A stretch of 49,370 nt of DNA from Chthonomonadaceae bacterium (GTDB lineage Bacteria; Armatimonadota; Chthonomonadetes; Chthonomonadales; Chthonomonadaceae): positions 1-49,370 of the forward strand of contig DAIDHN010000028.1 in the NCBI GenBank assembly GCA_027459665.1, written 5' to 3'. The notes under the pieces are model-generated. The model had not been told where the DNA came from and made no database searches. It worked only from the letters and a program-made list of their open reading frames with translations. Positions 14,431 through 24,372 of this stretch are shown piece after piece (the first letter of the stretch is position 1; the number at the start of each line of letters is the position of its first letter). A program made the translations under genes and the position numbers.

Positions 14431-14468
14431 AAAAAAAATCCCCCGGCGATGAATAGTCATGCCGGGGG
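14431..14468 (-). terminator. Rho-independent terminator of groES-groEL
   Basis: Read on the minus strand, CCCCCGGC ... GCCGGGGG forms an 8-bp GC stem with a 13-nt loop, followed by ATTTTTTTT. It lies 22 bp beyond the groEL stop codon. Confidence 0.9.
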
Positions 14469-14489
14469 AAGCTGCACGGGGCGTGCAGG

Positions 14490-16139
<1,650 letters not shown>

Positions 16140-16172
16140 TTACGTATATATTGGAATACAGAGGGGAAGCGC

Positions 16173-16463
16173 CTAGCGCTCCAGTATGGCGAAAATCTGG
16201 TCTTCATCAAGCAGCACATAGTCTGTGCCTTCAATCTTGATTTCTGTGCCTCCGTACTTGGAGTAAACCACCACATCATCCACTTTTACCGAGAGGGGTT
16301 TCACATCGCCGTTGTCTAGCACGCGGCCGGTTCCCACTGCCACTACGCGGCCTTCCTGGGGCTTTTTCTTCGCGCTGTCGGGCAGAAAGATGCCGCCGAC
16401 GCTTTTCTCTTCTTCCTCACCTGGTTTTACGACCACCTTGTCGCGCAAAGGTCGCAGGTTCAT
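16173..16463 (-). CDS. groES: Co-chaperonin GroES
   Basis: Predicted 96-residue Hsp10 that caps GroEL rings. The sequence is typical: [20 protein letters not shown] at the start, the mobile loop [17 protein letters not shown] with the I-F-L contact triad, [28 protein letters not shown], and a final DEDQIFAIL. It is the first gene of the groES-groEL operon, with AAGGAGGCAAACG before the ATG. Confidence 0.98.
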   Translation of the reverse strand: MNLRPLRDKVVVKPGEEEEKSVGGIFLPDSAKKKPQEGRVVAVGTGRVLDNGDVKPLSVKVDDVVVYSKYGGTEIKIEGTDYVLLDEDQIFAILER

Positions 16464-16532
16464 CGTTTGCCTCCTTACTTTCGTTAAAACACACCACGGG
16501 CGCCTGCCATGCCGTAGAAAGGGCTAAAGCTA

Positions 16533-16559
16533 TTGGCGCTCTCACATCCAGAGTGCTAA
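16533..16559 (-). promoter_or_regulatory. CIRCE operator (HrcA-binding), imperfect
   Basis: On the minus strand TTAGCACTC-TGGATGTGA-GAGCGCCAA matches the CIRCE consensus TTAGCACTC-N9-GAGTGCTAA. One arm is perfect, the other differs at two positions, and the N9 spacing is exact. It lies between the promoter and groES, so HrcA repression of the groESL operon is expected; hrcA itself is not in the window. Confidence 0.9.
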
Positions 16560-16562
16560 CAA

Positions 16563-16592
16563 AGATTACTCTATTCGCACGCTTCCTGTCAA
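16563..16592 (-). promoter_or_regulatory. Sigma-70-type promoter of groESL
   Basis: Minus-strand TTGACA (16592-16587) is followed after 18 nt by TAATCT (16568-16563), immediately upstream of the CIRCE element. The -35 is perfect and the -10 is moderate. A shifted hexamer AGTAAT at 16-nt spacing is an alternative -10. Confidence 0.65.
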
Positions 16593-16724
16593 GAGAAAAC
16601 AGAAAAAAATTGCACCCTGCCCTCTCGGTTCAACATGCGCCCCTACTGCGCAAATGATATTGCATTTTGGCTGTTTTTCTACTATACTTCTACCAATTCA
16701 GCCAGCCGGTTAGGAGGCATCAAA

Positions 16725-19571
16725 TTGAATAAAACGCTTATGGTTCTGCTTGCATTTTGCGCACTGCCCGCATTTGCCGCTGCACAGCAGCCTGCAGCCC
16801 TGCGCATAGTATCGCACATTGCCGGGGTACGCACCACCCCGCCCCGCAGCGCGCCCAGCAGCGAATTTCCCGACGGGCCGCTCGCAGGCAACGGCTGCCT
16901 GGGCCTTGCACTGCAGGGCAGAGATACCAGCCGAATAGATGCCTACATTGGCCGCGAAGATTTTTGGAGCCAGTACCGCGGACGCATTATGCCCGTAGGC
17001 AGCCTGCGCCTGCACATACCTGCCCTGCGCAGCGGCGCTTACCTTACCAGACAAAACATAGGCGCCGCCGACATTACCGGCGATTTCAGCAAAACAGACG
17101 GCGCACGCCTCCGCTTTACCGTGTGGACGGCGCAGCCGCAAAACATGGCGGTGTTTGAGCTGCGCAACGCCGGCAGCATACCCCTGCCTGTTTATGCCAG
17201 CCTGCGAGATGCCTGGAACACGCCCGGAGCCAGGGGCATGCAGGGAGCAGACAAGCATGCGCTCTGGCTGAACACATCGCCCGAAAGCGTGGATGCCCGC
17301 ATAGGAGAACCTTCGGGCCGAGACCCTGCCCCGCCTTTCAGCGGCAGCATACGAGATGTGCAGGTGCTGCCCTATGCGCTCGCCCCTGCGCGCATTACGC
17401 TGCCCGAATACATGCCTTACCCCAAAGCGCGCTTCAGGTTTTCTGCAAAAAGCGCAGCAGGGCCTCTCACCCGCCTGCACTGCGGCTACCTGGCCATGCC
17501 TCAGCGCAGCTTTACCGTAAGCGCATGGGTAAACCCCTCCGCACCGCAGGCAGATGGCGCAATTTTCAGCGCAATGTGCAGCTTCCCGTGGACGCACTGG
17601 CCGGTGCCAGGCCCGCCGCAGGTATCTTACGGCTTCTCGCTGTCGCTGCGCAGCGGAAAACTCTCCGCTATGCTCAACAGGGTGCGCGTTACGGCCCTGC
17701 AGCCGCTGAAACCGGGCGCATGGCAGCACGTTGCCGCCGTATACAATGGGCGCACGCTTCAGCTGGTTGTCAACGGAGTGCCCGCCGGAACCACATCGGG
17801 GTTCCCTGCCGCCGCGCAGGTTGCAGGGCCGCAGTGGAACTGGAATGCCATTCACCCCGGAGACAGCAAACTGCCTTTTCAGGGAACTTCTGCGGTAGCA
17901 CGCATGGCGGCAAGAGTGGAGGGGGTGAAAAGCACTGTTCAGAACGGAACGCTCAGCTTTACCCTGCAGCCTGGCCAAAGCGCGCATTTGCTGCTTGCCG
18001 TGCCCGACAGCCGCGACACCCCGGCGTACAAACAGGCCGCCCTGAACATGGTGCACCTATCGGGTGCAGGTCTGCGCACACTCTGGAACAATCATACCGC
18101 CTGGTGGAACCACTTCTGGAGCAGGTCGTACATACAAATACCCAACAAAACCGTGGAGAATTTCTGGTACGGCTCTCTCTACCTGCTGGCCTGCTGCAGC
18201 CGGCCAGACTCGGTATCGCCGGGGCTGTGGGGCAACTTCATCACATCGCCCAATATGGCCTGGAACGGCGACTACACGCTGGATTACAACTATGAGGCGC
18301 CTTTCTGGGCGGCGTGGCCCACCAACCATGCCGCGCTTGCCGAAAACTACGATGCCCCCCTGCTCTACTGGATGAAGCGGGGCGAAGGGCTTGCTGCACA
18401 TCGGGGATACCAGGGAATTTTTTACTACTGCCACCTTTCGCCTGCACCGGGATGGTCGGGCGACGGGGCGAAATCGATTCGGCAGAAATCGGATGCGCTG
18501 TTTGCCACGGTCAACTGCATTCAGCGATGGATGTACACCCGCGATGCCCGCTATGCACGGCGCATTTACCCGTTTCTGCGCGGCGTGGCGCAGTTTTGGG
18601 ATGGATACCTGAAGCTGCAAAACGGGGTGTATATGGATGACAACGATGCCGCCGACGAGCTGCACAGCCCCACGGATGTAAACCCCGCTACCAGCGTTGC
18701 ATTTCTGCACCTGCTGTACCATGGCCTGCTCGACATTAACCGCACCCTGCACATAAAGGAGCCGCTGCGTGCGCAGTGGCAGCACATTTACAGGCACCTG
18801 CCCCCGCTGCCAGTTGTGCAGGCCGACAGCATTGCGGCGATAGTGCATGCAGTGGGACTGCAGGCTGCAGCAGGCAAAGAGGTGATTCGCAATACCTGGC
18901 AGGGTTCGAGCTGGATAAATATGGGCGATCGGTTTCTGCCCAACCCGCCTGTACATCAGGATGGCTCATCGGCGGGCATGAATTCGCATCAGGCTATTTT
19001 CCCGGGGCTGCAGGTAGGCCTCGACAGCTCGCAAAAACTGCTGCAGGCGGCACGCAATACCATTGCCTTTCAGAAAACCTGGTACGACTTCAACAACGAC
19101 TCCAGCTTTTATCCTGCTGCGGCATGCGTGGGCTACAACCCCAAATCTATTCTGCACCACATGCGCCTCTCAATACAGCACTTCACCTCGCCCTCTTTTG
19201 TGTTTCATATGGGCGGCGGCGGCACAGAAAACTTTGCCGTTGTGCCTGCTGCTGTCTGCATGATGCTGATGCAGAGCTATCAGGGCAGCATTCACCTGTT
19301 TGCCGACTGGCCCCGCAGCGAGGATGCCTCGTTTGGGGGCCTGCTGGCCTGCGGCGATTTTCTGGTGAGCAGCGCGCTGAGGCATGGCAGGGTGGCATAC
19401 GCAGCCATACAAGCCAGGGCGGGAGGAGTGTGCAGGCTGGTAAACCCGTGGCCGGGCAAAAAGGCGGCGCTAAAAACATCGACGGGCAAAACCATGCTGC
19501 TTTCGGGCACGGTGTTTGCTGTGCCCGTGAAGCGGGGGGAAACGCTGCGCTTCAGCCCTTCTCCAAAGTAG
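16725..19571 (+). CDS. Large secreted GH95/GH65-like glycosidase with LamG insertion
   Basis: Predicted 948-residue protein. A TTG start at 16725 is chosen because a perfect AGGAGG lies 7 nt upstream and because it places a clean signal peptide (NKTLMVLLAFCALPAFAAAQ) at the N-terminus. An N-terminal beta-sandwich begins with FPDGPLAGNGCLGLALQG. Residues about 230-400 contain a LamG/concanavalin-like module (SFTVSAWVNPS, LKPGAWQHVAAVYNGRTLQL). The C-terminal 500 residues resemble an (alpha/alpha)6 barrel, with NMAWNGDYTLDYNYEAPFWA, a late MMLMQSYQGSIHLFADWP and a final beta segment as in GH95 enzymes. Family and substrate are uncertain; an exported plant- or alpha-polysaccharide-active enzyme is likely. 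It converges with the next gene, overlapping by 20 bp. Confidence 0.65.
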   Translation: MNKTLMVLLAFCALPAFAAAQQPAALRIVSHIAGVRTTPPRSAPSSEFPDGPLAGNGCLGLALQGRDTSRIDAYIGREDFWSQYRGRIMPVGSLRLHIPALRSGAYLTRQNIGAADITGDFSKTDGARLRFTVWTAQPQNMAVFELRNAGSIPLPVYASLRDAWNTPGARGMQGADKHALWLNTSPESVDARIGEPSGRDPAPPFSGSIRDVQVLPYALAPARITLPEYMPYPKARFRFSAKSAAGPLTRLHCGYLAMPQRSFTVSAWVNPSAPQADGAIFSAMCSFPWTHWPVPGPPQVSYGFSLSLRSGKLSAMLNRVRVTALQPLKPGAWQHVAAVYNGRTLQLVVNGVPAGTTSGFPAAAQVAGPQWNWNAIHPGDSKLPFQGTSAVARMAARVEGVKSTVQNGTLSFTLQPGQSAHLLLAVPDSRDTPAYKQAALNMVHLSGAGLRTLWNNHTAWWNHFWSRSYIQIPNKTVENFWYGSLYLLACCSRPDSVSPGLWGNFITSPNMAWNGDYTLDYNYEAPFWAAWPTNHAALAENYDAPLLYWMKRGEGLAAHRGYQGIFYYCHLSPAPGWSGDGAKSIRQKSDALFATVNCIQRWMYTRDARYARRIYPFLRGVAQFWDGYLKLQNGVYMDDNDAADELHSPTDVNPATSVAFLHLLYHGLLDINRTLHIKEPLRAQWQHIYRHLPPLPVVQADSIAAIVHAVGLQAAAGKEVIRNTWQGSSWINMGDRFLPNPPVHQDGSSAGMNSHQAIFPGLQVGLDSSQKLLQAARNTIAFQKTWYDFNNDSSFYPAAACVGYNPKSILHHMRLSIQHFTSPSFVFHMGGGGTENFAVVPAAVCMMLMQSYQGSIHLFADWPRSEDASFGGLLACGDFLVSSALRHGRVAYAAIQARAGGVCRLVNPWPGKKAALKTSTGKTMLLSGTVFAVPVKRGETLRFSPSPK

Positions 19572-21669
19572 CGTTTGCAGGCTGGCTGCCGCTTGCGCGC
19601 ACCTGCCGGGAAGTGCGGCCCCAAAAGTCTACTGCTGCAACGCTGCAGCTGTGGCCGGAGGCATGCGGCGGCAGAACGAAGCGAAGCGAGGAGGTGATGC
19701 CTGCCTCTCTGCCGCCCAAATATATGCGGTAGAAGGCCGCCCGCGTGCCAGAAGGGGCTTGCCAGCAGATTTCCGGGCGGCCCTGGGGGTCTTTTTGAAG
19801 CCATGCTGCGGCAGGCGGGTGCGGCAGGGCGGGCAGCCCGGATGAGTAGACGGCAAACGACTGCGGGGCAAGCACGCCCTGCAGCTTCCCATTCACCAGC
19901 AGGGCAGAGCCGGGCGGGGGCAGGCCCCCATCCTGTGCCTTGCGAATGTTTGCGGGGTTGTAGGCGCTGCGCGAAAGCGGCAGCACAGAGCGAAGGCCCG
20001 CTATGCGCAGCGAGAAATGAACGGCAAACGGGTTGCGGTTCAGTACGACAATCTCCCAGCTGGCGCTGCTGCGGCGCAGAACCACGGCACGCATCCATGC
20101 ATCGTTCAGGCGGACACGGCATACCTCCGCCGGGCCTCGCAGTGCGCGTGAGAGTATGCCGCAGGCGTAGTAGGGAGCGCGGCGGGAGGTGTTGTGCGGC
20201 CTGTTGCGAAACAGCCCCCACTGGTTCAGCCAGCCGGGGTGCGGGGGGAAGTCGGCAAAGGTCCAGTAGGCCAGTGCGCCTGCGCCTCCGTTGATGGCGG
20301 CCAGGGCCACGTCTGCCAGCTGCGTGCCTGTTTCGGGTTCCTGCGGGGTGCCAAAATAAACACAGCGGTCAAGGGTAACGCCATTCACCACCCGCCCATC
20401 GCCCTTGCTGCCAAATTCTGTGAGCATAAAGGGCTTGCCATACCTGGCTGCCATGCCGGCGTACTTGCTGACTTCGCTTTGAAACCAGGGGGCAAACAGC
20501 GGGTCGGAGGGGGTGGTGGAATTCACGTAGTGATGCACATCGTACCCTGCCAGCAGCCCATTCATATGCTGCATTACCCAGGGAAGCACACTCCAGTTGG
20601 AAAGCGGCGAGGCATCGGGGCCAAGTATGCCCACCGGCACATGTTTTGCGGCAAGCGCGCGGTAGAGGGCGGCGTTGAGGGCTTTGTACTGAGGCAGGTG
20701 GTCGAGGTAGTATCCCCAGCTGCTCAGGGTCATTTCGTTGGCAGGGCAGTACCAGCGCAGGTTTGTGCAGCCTTTTTTAAGTACAAGGTATTCCAGCTGC
20801 CAGGCGGCGTGCCGGGCATAGGCTGCAATGGCTGCGCTGCTGCCCAGCGCCGGCGGATGAAAGGTGGTGGCAAATACGCTGGTGTTTGTGCGCTTCATTT
20901 GCAGCAGCGCTTTCGCCATGCTGTTCAGTTCGGGCCGGTTCCAGGCAGCGCCCAGATGCACTCTGGCAAAGGCAGGGTTCAGCTCGCGCCAGCGGGGATA
21001 GAAAACGGTGCGCATTTTTTCTGCAGAAGAAGAGAGCTGGTCTGTCCATACATCGTAGCCGAACCCTGTGAAGCGGCGCTGCACTGGTTTTGAGGGGTAT
21101 GCCTGTATGCGGCGCAGTGTGCCGGGGGGAAGCGGCCGGGCTGACCAGTGAAAAATTCGTTTCAAGCGCGGCTGTTCAAACCATGCAGAGGCATGTGCGT
21201 GCAGAATCAGCGACATGCGAAAGCTGGCTGCGCCCTGGGGCGCCTGCCCCTCGGCCTGCAGCAGGGTAAAGCCTTCTGCGCCGTTGCTGCGTGAAACATA
21301 CGAGGTATTGAGGCCGATGCGCCGCCCGGTGCTGTCGAGCCATTCAAGCACCATGTAAGCGCCCACCCCGTCGTGTACGCTTTTGGTGCGTACCAGTGCA
21401 TCTGCCTGCATAACATCGCCTGCCGAAAAGCCTGCATGCACGTCAAACTGCAGCTGCTGGTACTGCAGGGGCGCAGCGGGGGGCACGACAATGAGTGCTG
21501 CGGTTTTGCCCTGAAACTGCACTGCGCTGAACTGCGCCTCGCCAGCCTTCTGCCAGTGCTGCAGGTTGTGCGAGAAAGGGCGGGCGGGCAGATACTGGGC
21601 CTGTGCAGGCAGCACAAGCAGCAGAAACAGGGCCGCCGCCCATGCTGGCATGCTCTGCCTGGGCTGCAT
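19552..21669 (-). CDS. Secreted clan GH-A-like glycoside hydrolase
   Basis: Predicted 705-residue exported protein with signal peptide (AWAAALFLLLVLPAQAQ). An N-terminal beta-sandwich (residues 30-170) resembles a carbohydrate-binding module. Residues 200-480 form a TIM barrel with the two clan GH-A glutamates in the expected places: acid/base in YCPANEMTLSSW (E312) and nucleophile in FMLTEFGSKGDG (E418). VHHYVN lies between them. A beta domain and an FN3-like end (AFYRIYLGGREAGI, CSVAAVDFWGR) complete it. The exact GH family (5, 30, 39 or other) is not clear. The ATG overlaps the ATPase stop as TGATG, so it is translationally coupled to the export operon, an unusual partnership. Confidence 0.7.
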   Translation of the reverse strand: MQPRQSMPAWAAALFLLLVLPAQAQYLPARPFSHNLQHWQKAGEAQFSAVQFQGKTAALIVVPPAAPLQYQQLQFDVHAGFSAGDVMQADALVRTKSVHDGVGAYMVLEWLDSTGRRIGLNTSYVSRSNGAEGFTLLQAEGQAPQGAASFRMSLILHAHASAWFEQPRLKRIFHWSARPLPPGTLRRIQAYPSKPVQRRFTGFGYDVWTDQLSSSAEKMRTVFYPRWRELNPAFARVHLGAAWNRPELNSMAKALLQMKRTNTSVFATTFHPPALGSSAAIAAYARHAAWQLEYLVLKKGCTNLRWYCPANEMTLSSWGYYLDHLPQYKALNAALYRALAAKHVPVGILGPDASPLSNWSVLPWVMQHMNGLLAGYDVHHYVNSTTPSDPLFAPWFQSEVSKYAGMAARYGKPFMLTEFGSKGDGRVVNGVTLDRCVYFGTPQEPETGTQLADVALAAINGGAGALAYWTFADFPPHPGWLNQWGLFRNRPHNTSRRAPYYACGILSRALRGPAEVCRVRLNDAWMRAVVLRRSSASWEIVVLNRNPFAVHFSLRIAGLRSVLPLSRSAYNPANIRKAQDGGLPPPGSALLVNGKLQGVLAPQSFAVYSSGLPALPHPPAAAWLQKDPQGRPEICWQAPSGTRAAFYRIYLGGREAGITSSLRFVLPPHASGHSCSVAAVDFWGRTSRQVRASGSQPANATLEKG

Positions 21670-22421
21670 CAGCCGGCTACCGGCTCTTCTAGTTCAAGCT
21701 GGGGCATATTGGCCAGCTCGTCTTCGGCAATGCGCCTGTTTTCAACGACTGTATCAGACACCATTTTTCCATCTCTAAAACGGATGATGCGCTCGGCATG
21801 CTCGGCAATGTCTTCTTCGTGGGTTACCAGCACCACGGTTTTGCCATCTTTGTGCAGTTTCTGAAAAATGGCCATAATCTCTTCGCTTGTGCGCGAATCG
21901 AGGTTGCCGGTGGGTTCATCTCCAAAAATAACGGGCGGGTCGTTCACCAGGGCGCGGGCAATGGCCACGCGCTGCTGCTGCCCTCCAGAGAGTTCGTTTG
22001 GCTTGTGCCCCATGCGTTCGCCCAGGCCAACCAGCTGCAGTGCATGGCGCGCCATTTGCTCGCGGTTGCGGGCATTGCTGTAAAGCATGGGCAGCTCTAC
22101 ATTGCGCAGGGCGGTGGTGCGGGCCAGCAGGTTGAAGGTTTGAAACACAAAGCCTATTTTTCTGTTGCGTATTTCGGCAAGCTGATTGTCGTTGAGGGTA
22201 GCTACTTCAATTCCATCCAGCCGGTATGAGCCTTTGGTGGGCTTGTCGAGACAGCCTATCATATTCATGAAGGTAGATTTTCCCGAACCAGATGGCCCCA
22301 TGATGGCAACAAATTCACCGCGGTGAATAGAAACCGACACTCCTCGCAGCGCATGCACTTCCATTTTCCCCATGCGATAGGTTTTGTACACGTTGTCTAC
22401 TTCTATAAGAAGTTCGGGCAT
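21669..22421 (-). CDS. MacB-type ABC transporter ATPase
   Basis: Predicted 250-residue ATPase of the MacB/LolD/FtsE group. The start at 22421 ([15 protein letters not shown]) follows CAGGAGCATACT; the longer frame has no ribosome site. It carries Walker [10 protein letters not shown], a Q-loop (FVFQTFNLL), signature LSGGQQQR, Walker [13 protein letters not shown] and H-loop VTHE. It should energise the MacB-like permease encoded two genes upstream (23134-24354). In canonical MacB the ATPase and permease are fused; here they are separate and split by a small exported-protein gene. The C-terminal tail ([14 protein letters not shown]) is a short extension. Confidence 0.93.
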   Translation of the reverse strand: MPELLIEVDNVYKTYRMGKMEVHALRGVSVSIHRGEFVAIMGPSGSGKSTFMNMIGCLDKPTKGSYRLDGIEVATLNDNQLAEIRNRKIGFVFQTFNLLARTTALRNVELPMLYSNARNREQMARHALQLVGLGERMGHKPNELSGGQQQRVAIARALVNDPPVIFGDEPTGNLDSRTSEEIMAIFQKLHKDGKTVVLVTHEEDIAEHAERIIRFRDGKMVSDTVVENRRIAEDELANMPQLELEEPVAG

Positions 22422-22532
22422 AGTATGCTCCTGGCATGCAGCGGCATGCGCCCCTGCGCGGCAATATGCAAACGTAACAGTGACGAAACAGGGCAGCATG
22501 CGGTTTCGTGCCTGCTGCCCTGCAAATCAGAA

Positions 22533-23111
22533 TTAGCCTGTTTTGGCGCGATGAGCCAGGTCTTGCATAAACATGGCCATGGTGTGTGCGGCCACAGGGC
22601 GCATCTGCTTGAACGGAAGGGTGTCGGGGTTCAGCGGGTTGTATCCGCCCCTGGGCGGGTCGGGGAAGGTGAATTTCGCACCGGGCTTGAAGCCGCCGCC
22701 CCCGCCGCCGCTCCGGTTGGCGTTCCAGGCAGGCTGAAACGTGGTCATTTTCTGTATCTGGGGCAGGGTGAGCAGGTTGCCGATTTTAACCTGTACCTGA
22801 TGTGCCTGCTGCTCGGTCATGTTCGGCTTGTGCCGCCATGCCTTCAGAATGCCAATCAGCCCTGCTGCCTGCTTTTTGTTTAGATGATGCTGCGGGTCTT
22901 TTTCCAGCTGCTGCAGCTGGTAGAGCATGGTTTGCAGGTTGGAGAGGTTTTTGTGCTGCTGCCTCCACTGCTGCCACTCCTGAATTTTGTGCATCATGCC
23001 GGGGGGCATTCCGCCGCCGCCGCCGCCAAACTGGGCCTGTGCAGGCAGTGTGCCGAGAAGGCCGAGAACGGCCGCCAACAGCCCCGCGGCGAGTATGCGT
23101 ACTGCTTTCAT
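22533..23111 (-). CDS. Exported glycine-rich protein of the MacAB operon
   Basis: Predicted 192-residue protein with a clear signal peptide (VRILAAGLLAAVLGLLGTLP, AQA-QF). After it come a Gly/Met-rich patch (FGGGGGGMPPGMMHKIQEW), a helical core rich in Gln, His and Leu (QTMLYQLQQLEKDPQHHLNK), a second glycine run near residue 135 and a Pro-rich tail. The helical part (KQAAGLIGILKAW ... MTEQQAHQVQVKIGNLLT) resembles periplasmic CpxP/Spy-like metal or folding sensors only loosely. No family is assigned. It sits between permease and ATPase genes, so a periplasmic accessory to the exporter is a reasonable inference. Confidence 0.7.
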   Translation of the reverse strand: MKAVRILAAGLLAAVLGLLGTLPAQAQFGGGGGGMPPGMMHKIQEWQQWRQQHKNLSNLQTMLYQLQQLEKDPQHHLNKKQAAGLIGILKAWRHKPNMTEQQAHQVQVKIGNLLTLPQIQKMTTFQPAWNANRSGGGGGGFKPGAKFTFPDPPRGGYNPLNPDTLPFKQMRPVAAHTMAMFMQDLAHRAKTG

Positions 23112-23133
23112 AAATTGTCTCCTTGCACCCCCG

Positions 23134-24354
23134 CTATTCGTAGCGCAGGGCCTCGATGGGATTGAGTTTAGATGCTTTTACCGCCGGATAAAATCCGAAG
23201 AAGATGCCTGTAAGGAATGAAAAACCGAAGGCCACAAATACAGGCTGCAGTGTAAGATGGGTTTCCCAGCTGGGTTTGAGGGTGGGCAGCAGGTAGAGAG
23301 TAAACACCACTCCCCCGGCAACGCCTATCATGCCGCCCAGCAGGGAAAGCATGAGCGCCTCAAGCAAAAACTGGGAAAGTATGTTTCTGCGCTTGGCCCC
23401 GATAGCCTTGCGCACGCCGATTTCACGGGTGCGCTCGGTAACAGAAACCAGCATGATGTTCATAATCCCAATGCCCCCCACCACCAGTGCCACAGCGGCA
23501 AGAGCATCTATCAGCTGCTCAAAGTCGTTTGCCTGGCTCTGACTGTTCTGGGCGGCTACACCCGAGTTGAAGATAATGAAGTCGTTTGATTTGCTGGAGC
23601 TTAAATGGTGTGCCTTGCGCAGCGCATCTGAAACCTCATTCTGCGCCTGCTGCATCAGCCCTTCGTCTCTGCCCTCAACCGACATGCTGCTCAGGGTATT
23701 TTGCCCGCCGAACAAACGGGCCAGGGCCGTGGTGACAGGCACATACACGCGGTCATCTTCATTAATAAAGCCGCCGCCGCCGCGTTCGGTAAACACACCC
23801 AGTATGGTGAAATACTGACCGCTTATAAACAGGTGCTGCCCCACTACATTCTGGCCGGGGGCAAACAGGTCGTCATATACCTGCCAGCCCAAAAAACAGA
23901 CAGGGCGCTTGCTCTGTTCGTCTTCTTTTGTGAAAAACTGCCCCTGCAGCATGTCAAAATGACGGATAGATGGAAACTGGTACCCGCAGCCGAACACAGT
24001 GGTGTTGGTGTTTTTGTTGCCTGCCACCACCTGCTGAAAGCCGCTTTTTTCGGGCGAAACCGCCACTACGTCGGGGCTTTCCTTTAGAATAAAAGGAACG
24101 TCTGTGATTTTCAGCGTAGACTGCGACCCAAAAGCGAAGCTGACCCCGCCCTTGCTTTGGCGACCGGGCAGCACGCTGAGCGTGGTGGTTCCAAACCGCT
24201 CAAAACGGCGGATTGCTGCATCCCGCGAGCCTTGCCCCAGGGCAACCGCCACAATAACGGCGGCTACCCCGAAGATGACTCCCAGCATGGTGAGGAACGA
24301 GCGGAGCTTGTTGGTGGCAAGCCCGCGCAATGCTGTGGTAATTGCTATGCGCAT
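23134..24354 (-). CDS. macB: MacB-like ABC transporter permease
   Basis: Predicted 406-residue permease of the MacB/FtsX family. One N-terminal transmembrane helix (RSFLTMLGVIFGVAAVIVAV) is followed by a 240-residue periplasmic MacB_PCD domain (DVVAVSPEKSGF, GGGGFINEDDRVYVPV) and a C-terminal FtsX domain with three helices (AAVALVVGGIGIMNIMLVSV, TERTREIGVRKAIGAKR, a helix pair, then GFYPAVKASKLNPIEALRYE). The conserved E-I-G-V-R-K-A-I-G and P-x-E-A-L-R-Y-E are intact. It lacks the ATPase domain, which is encoded at 21669-22421. With MacA and TolC it forms a tripartite exporter. Confidence 0.93.
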   Translation of the reverse strand: MRIAITTALRGLATNKLRSFLTMLGVIFGVAAVIVAVALGQGSRDAAIRRFERFGTTTLSVLPGRQSKGGVSFAFGSQSTLKITDVPFILKESPDVVAVSPEKSGFQQVVAGNKNTNTTVFGCGYQFPSIRHFDMLQGQFFTKEDEQSKRPVCFLGWQVYDDLFAPGQNVVGQHLFISGQYFTILGVFTERGGGGFINEDDRVYVPVTTALARLFGGQNTLSSMSVEGRDEGLMQQAQNEVSDALRKAHHLSSSKSNDFIIFNSGVAAQNSQSQANDFEQLIDALAAVALVVGGIGIMNIMLVSVTERTREIGVRKAIGAKRRNILSQFLLEALMLSLLGGMIGVAGGVVFTLYLLPTLKPSWETHLTLQPVFVAFGFSFLTGIFFGFYPAVKASKLNPIEALRYE

Positions 24355-24372
24355 AATGCTCTCCGTTGCGAA

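Noticed and set aside
16710-18056. 448-residue minus-strand frame opposite the GH95-like gene
   Set aside because: Antisense shadow; the plus-strand gene has a signal peptide, ribosome site and coherent domains.
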